DNA from: Planctomycetota bacterium
GTDB lineage: Bacteria > Planctomycetota > MHYJ01 > JACQXL01 > JAVHLO01
Length of the DNA: 5,763 bases
NCBI GenBank assembly: GCA_031082105.1
Contig: JAVHLO010000236.1
Coordinates: 1-5,763 of the forward strand
Reading direction: 5' to 3'
Of the stretch, positions 3,601 to 5,763 are shown one piece after another. The first letter of the stretch is position 1; each line of letters starts with the position of its first letter. The position numbers were made by a program, and so were the translations under genes. The notes below the pieces were generated by a model. The model saw only the letters and a program-made list of their open reading frames with translations, had not been told where the DNA came from and made no database searches.

Positions 3601-5763
3601 TATCGCGGCAACCTCGGCGGAGTTCGACCGCGCCGGGCTTGACAATGCGCGGTTGGACCATGCGCGGCTCGCGATGTCGAGCTTCCGGGGCGCGTCGCTC
3701 GAGCGGTGCAGCCTCGCGGGCGCCGACCTCGCCGCCGCGAGCTTCGCGGGCGCGGAGATGCGCGAGGCGGACCTCAGGGGCGCAAACCTCAGGGCCGCGG
3801 GGTTCGCGGGCGCAAACCTCGAGGCGTGCAACGTGAAGGCCGCAGAGTCGACCGAGGGCGCGAGCATCGACGGAAGCGCAGCGCGGCACGTGACGCCGCC
3901 GCAGTTCGGACATGCCAACTCGCTGGCGTTGCACCCCGTGGGACACGTCGTCGCGTCGGGCAACTCGGATTCCACGGTCCGGTTGTGGGACGCGGATACG
4001 GGCAGGCAGCTCCGCGTGCTCAAAGGACATGAAGAGTCCGTTCGGGCCGTGGCGTTCAGCCCGGACGGCAGGCGGGTCGCATCGGCCGGCGCCGATGATT
4101 CCGTCCGGGTCTGGGAAACCGCGTCCGGAAGACAACTGGCGCTTCTTCGTGGACACGAACACCAGGTCCTGACCGTCGCGTTTTCGCCGGACGGCAGACG
4201 CCTCGCGTCCGCCGGGATCGACGAGACCATCCGGGTCTGGGACGCGGACTCCTTTGCGCAGCTCAACGCGCTCCGCGGACATCGTGACGCGATCAACTCT
4301 GTCGCGTTCAGCCCGGACGGGTCGCGCCTCGCATCCGCGGGTTCCGATGGGACCGTTCGCCTGTGGGACGCGCAGAGAGGCAAGGAGCCTGCGGTGTTGA
4401 AGGACGGCGAGGGGGCGGTGTTCTCCGTTGACTTCAGCCCGGACGGCGTGCTCCTGGCGTCCGCGGGTTCGGACAACGTCGTCCGGCTCTGGAGCGTCGA
4501 GGGCTGCAAGGTCGTCGGCTTGTTGAGAGGGCATGAACAGCGCGTGTCGTCGGTCGACTTCAGCCGCGACGGCCGTCGCATTGCGACCGCGAGCTTCGAC
4601 AAGACCGCGCGGACCTGGGACGTGAGCACGTGCAAACCGCTTGCCGTACTCACGGGGCACGAGGATTCGCTGCTGGCGGCGTCGTTCGGCCCGGACGGCG
4701 CGCGGATCGTCTCCGCGGGTTTCGACAGGACGATCCGCGTCTGGGACTCGGGTTCGGCCCGCGAGCTGGTCCGCATCGCCGGCCGGGTGCAATCGATCGG
4801 TTCCGTGGCCGTGAGCGCGGACGGGCGGTCGCTCGTGGTTGCCGGCCGGGGCGGGGAGATGGGGTTGTGGGACCTGGCGGCGGGCGTGCGTGTGGGCGAG
4901 GTCAGGCCGGAGGGCGAACCCGCGCGCGCGCTGGCGTTCAGCCCCGATGGCGGACTGGTCGCGCTGGCGTCGAACGACAACGCGATCCGGCTCTGCGACG
5001 CGAAGTCGGGCGACGTGATCCACGTGCTGAGCGGGCACGAGCTGCCGGTGAGCGCGATGTGCTTCAGCTCGGACGGGAGTCTCGTTGCGTCCGCGGGACA
5101 CGACAAGTCCGTGCGCCTTTGGGATACGAAGTCCGGCCGGCAACTGCACGTCCTGCGGAAACACGAGTATTCCGTGCTGTGCGTGGCCTTCAGCCCGGAC
5201 GGACGCTGGCTCGCCTCGGGCAGCTACGACAGCACGGTGGTGCTATGGAAGCTGCGCAATGGGGAGCCGGCGGGCCCGACGGCAGGCGCCGCCTCGCCCG
5301 AATCTGCGAAGGCCGTGGTCGGCGGGGCGGGGACTGTGAGCGCCGGCATTTCCCGCGGCGCGTCAACAGTGACCGCCGCGAGGTCGAAGACTACTTCATG
5401 CAGGCAGCTCCTGGTGCTCAAGGGGCACAAGGGCTCGGTCTTTGACGTCGCGTTCAGCCTGGACTCGCGGCTGGTCGCGTCGGCGGGCCATGACGGGACG
5501 GTGCGATTGTGGAATGTCGAGACGGGGAAGCAGGTGCAGGTCTTGGTCGGCCACACGGGTCCCGTGCTGGCCGTGTCGTTCAGCTCGGGCGGCAAGGAAC
5601 TGTCATTCCAGCGCAAGCGGGAATCCAGCGAACGGGGAAGCGGGAGCAGGGCGGTTTCTGTCGGCTACGACAACACGATTCGCTCGTGGGACATCGATAC
5701 CGCCGAAGGGCCGGTCTCCTGTCATTCTGAACTCGGTTCGGAGTCTTCTCGACTCCGTGCAGG
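290..5763 (+). CDS. EAL-NACHT-pentapeptide-WD40 giant STAND protein (3' end outside window)
   Basis: One open frame of at least 1824 codons starts at ATG 290 and has no stop before the window edge. In order it holds an unassigned N-terminal module (about 1-110), an EAL-type domain (about 203-425), a NACHT NTPase with Walker A GEYGTGKT (623-630) and Walker B ending DGFDE (700-704), pentapeptide repeats (1062-1196) and 13 WD40 repeats (1207 to about 1803). I see no signal peptide or membrane segment, so it is probably cytoplasmic. Known NACHT/STAND proteins are ATP-dependent switches that oligomerise when the C-terminal sensor repeats detect a ligand, then trigger an N-terminal effector; several bacterial ones are antiphage. 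By inference, WD40 senses, NACHT switches, and the EAL domain binds or cleaves a cyclic dinucleotide. It stands alone downstream of a consensus promoter. The 3' end carries in-frame dispersed repeats, so the C-terminus may be altered or shortened. Domain calls are strong; the biological role is unproven. Confidence 0.95.
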   Translation, partial: MDTQDTARMDREQLAAMLDRLISVWPRKQEMKRALEEIKRLFSKSDSVRFKKVVEILWPAADAEVRQTRFRLFKERFNRKAAELGLTGRLATETDNRPTDEKSVWFESTDPGSQARGELARMRDELRGLVPNTAYEPTLFVRPQVTPSVPTARFPDRVERFAWVAMPDTWARLSNEARAFLKQLSTKFEAIRQVKPPAAGDPLVGFEVLAVGPHGDSYDPRVTQEARRLGISPEDLDTVLLFLSVQTTCALMAELPERSKELSFHLNLHDSIYANDAERIKKVLDHFSGVDCRSYVLELASDFQPDRVRALVKLLAEHPFGLSLEDWTETPEKTRLAALGDDTIRRSVRTVKLDRRRFAHADELRKGCELAARLLKSHGLAGLPVIIEGVETRADLDFIRTLTSGADRLFVQGYAIHPAEEWQRTLVGLNECGHPTGYGLAGPGRPRALAFVDRVVELVHKAGCAIAGIEKATDGHPIVYRLRLREGWEYLACESASACLGTEPDAPPCVVADRTTAGAEQKQRLITLDDFADELVTRRQMLSRLPEIPADRKYEPREFIRTELVELPASRLAPQGGTGRGEPGAGDTRSGGTRRLAEGPEGDALNMLLAWARDPVPLGVLLGEYGTGKTFTARVFAHEVVKDGAREPMYMDLRDLKPLGRELKLEDIIGRFLELRGLTTNHVRSLLELVAEGKWLLIFDGFDEIATHLQPGEARSLLRELRRPAENRGKVLITARDHYFPTEADERRAIRGEGTLVRREDIGPARIWRLKPFDLMRIRRFLALHLGEERVDNAMELIAAVHNLRELASRPVLLWMIVQSLDRLRKAAEEAHRSLGPADLYETFVGEWIERDAEKHQLETDVKRLFMEELARLLWDRVAARRTAGISDSELSDALRDLLRNKYGALDPGRAPIFQIDVRTAAFVVRDRDMYRFAHTSFLEFFLACWSVRRLLAGDVGGLDLPRFSREVVAFMLTRGPRERLLETAARVLAGGYVPRATENALLVLYWAARLPFEKPQQVEPLRAAPTGQTTCKPAPAGGEADEKWELVANEFGRLAPPSIVLRGANLAGLDLSGIRLVGADMTGAHLEGAKLAQADLTGAVMVNIAATSAEFDRAGLDNARLDHARLAMSSFRGASLERCSLAGADLAAASFAGAEMREADLRGANLRAAGFAGANLEACNVKAAESTEGASIDGSAARHVTPPQFGHANSLALHPVGHVVASGNSDSTVRLWDADTGRQLRVLKGHEESVRAVAFSPDGRRVASAGADDSVRVWETASGRQLALLRGHEHQVLTVAFSPDGRRLASAGIDETIRVWDADSFAQLNALRGHRDAINSVAFSPDGSRLASAGSDGTVRLWDAQRGKEPAVLKDGEGAVFSVDFSPDGVLLASAGSDNVVRLWSVEGCKVVGLLRGHEQRVSSVDFSRDGRRIATASFDKTARTWDVSTCKPLAVLTGHEDSLLAASFGPDGARIVSAGFDRTIRVWDSGSARELVRIAGRVQSIGSVAVSADGRSLVVAGRGGEMGLWDLAAGVRVGEVRPEGEPARALAFSPDGGLVALASNDNAIRLCDAKSGDVIHVLSGHELPVSAMCFSSDGSLVASAGHDKSVRLWDTKSGRQLHVLRKHEYSVLCVAFSPDGRWLASGSYDSTVVLWKLRNGEPAGPTAGAASPESAKAVVGGAGTVSAGISRGASTVTAARSKTTSCRQLLVLKGHKGSVFDVAFSLDSRLVASAGHDGTVRLWNVETGKQVQVLVGHTGPVLAVSFSSGGKELSFQRKRESSERGSGSRAVSVGYDNTIRSWDIDTAEGPVSCHSELGSESSRLRA
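896..1564 (+). other. EAL (c-di-GMP phosphodiesterase-type) domain, diverged (residues about 203-425)
   Basis: The EAL family signature elements appear in order: the EAL motif as EVL (FEVL, E207), the strand-2 Asn (LNLHD, N267), LELAS for LELTES (E298), LSLEDW in place of the DDFGTG loop (E325, D326), VKLD (K352, D354), IEGVET for AEGVET (E388, E391) and VQGY (Q412). Spacing follows the family closely, for example 36 residues from the Lys to the EGVET Glu. Active EAL enzymes linearise c-di-GMP with two metal ions. Here most metal and catalytic positions are kept, but the first Asp of the DD pair is Glu and the FGTG loop has become WTET, so catalysis is doubtful. FimX, a c-di-GMP receptor, also has EVL instead of EAL. 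Binding without turnover is as plausible as hydrolysis. Confidence 0.85.
1565..2086 (+). other. Unassigned inter-domain segment between EAL and NACHT (residues 426-599)
   Basis: The first part (about 445-495) has predicted helix and strand character (AFVDRVVELVHKAG, then IVYRLRLREGWEYLAC) and may be a small alpha/beta domain I cannot name. The middle (about 525-565) is charged and helical (ITLDDFADELVTRRQML) and leads to an EPREFI stretch, resembling the arm that precedes the NTPase in many bacterial NACHT proteins. Residues about 575-598 are a low-complexity Gly/Arg/Thr-rich linker. No catalytic motif is visible. Confidence 0.4.
2087..3169 (+). other. NACHT STAND NTPase module with helical and winged-helix tail (residues about 600-960)
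   Basis: Walker A is GEYGTGKT (623-630, K629). Walker B is WLLIFDGFDE (695-704), which shows the NACHT-specific form: Asp, a small residue, a hydrophobic residue, then Asp-Glu (D700, G701, F702, D703, E704). KVLITARDHYF (730-740, R736) fits the sensor-1 strand and arginine. A helical region follows with ELASRPVLLWMI, typical of the GxP-containing helical domain of STAND proteins. FAHTSFLEFFLA (933-944) is the conserved motif near the end of the winged-helix region in bacterial NACHT proteins. All nucleotide-binding residues that I can judge are intact, so an active ATP/GTP switch is expected. The Walker B form argues against an NB-ARC or AAA assignment. Confidence 0.93.
3473..3877 (+). repeat. 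Pentapeptide-repeat domain, about 27 units (residues 1062-1196)
   Basis: Tandem A(D/N)LXX pentapeptides start at LRGANLAGLDLSG (1062 on) and continue through units such as ADLTG, ADLAA, ADLRG, ANLRA and ANLEA, decaying at about 1190. Leu, Met or Phe recurs every fifth residue, as in the right-handed quadrilateral beta-helix of this family. The middle (about 1098-1125) is less regular (MVNIAATSAEF). It joins NACHT to WD40 and is probably a rigid spacer or interaction surface. Pentapeptide domains can also mimic DNA, as in Qnr proteins, but here the covalent context favours a structural or sensing role. Confidence 0.9.
5264..5401 (+). other. 46-residue low-complexity insertion in WD40 unit 11
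   Basis: Unit 11 spans 88 residues instead of 42. The extra residues (about 1659-1704) are rich in Ala, Gly, Ser and Thr with no WD40 signature, and the normal end of the repeat resumes at RQLLVL (1705-1710). The insertion falls in the loop between strand c (LWKLRNG) and strand d, so it could be tolerated as an exposed loop or act as a flexible joint between propellers. No palindrome or mobile-element signature is evident in its DNA. Confidence 0.6.
5600..5629. repeat. Dispersed palindromic repeat (ATTCCCGC...GCGGGAAT type) inside WD40 unit 13
   Basis: The stretch begins CTGTCATTCC and contains ATTCC-a-GC, a 4-nt loop, GC-g-GGAAT (5605-5624), an inverted repeat with one mismatched pair, followed by CCAG. 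This matches the short intergenic repeat common in many bacterial genomes (consensus near GTCATTCCCGC...GCGGGAATCCAG; related in form to neisserial dRS3). Two of its frames give telltale peptides: VIPAQAGIQ in another frame and SFQRKRESS in the gene's own frame. It interrupts the repeat between KEL and SVGYD, adding 17 codons (5603-5653) without breaking the frame. Identification rests on recalled consensus. Confidence 0.75.
5719..5763. repeat. Left part of a second dispersed repeat family, cut by the window edge
   Basis: CTGTCATTCTGAACTCGGTTC matches the start of a common dispersed repeat whose translation reads HSELxSES; the gene's own frame reads CHSELGSES here. Two internal foldbacks are visible: TTCTGAAC-tcg-GTTCGGAG (5725-5743, two G-T pairs) and a perfect 7-bp stem CGGAGTC-ttctc-GACTCCG (5739-5757). 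They overlap and exclude each other. The right half should lie just beyond the window. The element shares CTGTCATTC with the repeat at 5600. Confidence 0.6.

Larger units (their letters stand above)
3908..5698 (+). repeat. WD40 beta-propeller region, 13 repeats (residues 1207-1803)
   Basis: Thirteen WD40 units start at residues 1207, 1246, 1288, 1330, 1372, 1414, 1456, 1498, 1540, 1582, 1624, 1712 and 1754. Most have GH, FSPDG, ASAGxD and VRLWD signatures. Spacing is exactly 42 residues (126 bp) for units 2-10 and 12; unit 1 has 39. Units 8 and 9 lack the GH and are degenerate, with C for W in unit 9, and may mark a boundary between two propellers. Unit 11 carries a 46-residue insertion and unit 13 a 17-residue insertion. 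Repeats differ at many synonymous sites, so they are not a recent DNA-level expansion. WD40 propellers in STAND proteins usually act as ligand sensors and hold the NTPase off. Confidence 0.95.

Noticed and set aside
3304..5106. 600-codon open frame on the - strand
   Set aside because: It is a second antisense shadow of the same repeats. Its Ser/Thr/Ala-rich pattern follows the WD40 period and it has no domain of its own.
2747..5164. 805-codon open frame on the - strand
   Set aside because: It lies wholly antisense to the NACHT/pentapeptide/WD40 coding region. Its periodic composition mirrors the WD40 repeats, and GC-rich codon bias removes antisense stops. It has no recognisable domain.
4630..5445. 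271-codon + strand frame within the WD40 region
   Set aside because: It is an out-of-frame, Arg/Gly-rich shadow of intact WD40 units.
3908..5698. CRISPR array or recent tandem DNA repeat
   Set aside because: The 126-bp period is protein-level WD40 repetition. Units differ at many synonymous positions and there are no identical short repeats with unique spacers.
5509..5730. 73-codon + strand frame containing VIPAQAGIQ
   Set aside because: The peptide is a known by-product of translating the palindromic repeat in the wrong frame. It is evidence for the repeat, not for a gene.
5725..5757. Rho-independent terminator at the 3' end
   Set aside because: The hairpins belong to a dispersed repeat, no T-tract follows within the window, and the coding frame is still open through them.

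Overview
The window is GC-rich and almost entirely one gene. A single reading frame opens at ATG 290 on the + strand and runs without a stop off the right edge, giving at least 1824 codons. It encodes a giant multidomain cytoplasmic protein and its 3' end is missing. No other gene is supported. The organism is probably a GC-rich bacterium with elaborate signalling (proteobacterial or deltaproteobacterial-like, or a related environmental lineage). This rests on the GC-rich codon use, the c-di-GMP-type domain, the NACHT/WD40 architecture and the dispersed palindromic repeats; I cannot name the taxon.

Layout. Positions 1-114 hold no recognisable gene. Positions 115-143 match the sigma70 consensus promoter perfectly (TTGACA, 17 nt, TATAAT). 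The -10 box is centred inside a near-perfect 12-bp inverted repeat (123-157) that looks like an operator. A leader of about 140 nt with a small hairpin follows, then a Shine-Dalgarno sequence (278-284) and the ATG at 290.

The protein reads, in order: an unassigned, possibly winged-helix N-terminal module (residues about 1-110); a linker; a diverged EAL (cyclic-di-GMP phosphodiesterase-type) domain (about 203-425); an unassigned segment; a NACHT-family STAND NTPase (Walker A at 623-630, Walker B at 695-704) with its helical/winged-helix tail; about 27 pentapeptide repeats (1062-1196); and 13 WD40 repeats (1207 to about 1803). This is the layout of a STAND switch: a C-terminal WD40 sensor, a central NTPase, and an N-terminal signalling or effector module. 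Having an EAL domain in the effector position is the striking part. It suggests that ligand sensing is coupled to binding or turnover of a cyclic dinucleotide, perhaps in defence or stress signalling. That function is inference.

The 3' end of the coding region has been invaded by dispersed repeats. A short palindromic element of the ATTCCCGC...GCGGGAAT type sits in frame inside WD40 blade 13. The left part of a second family (CTGTCATTCTGAAC...) begins at 5719 and is cut by the window edge. The gene may end inside that second repeat.
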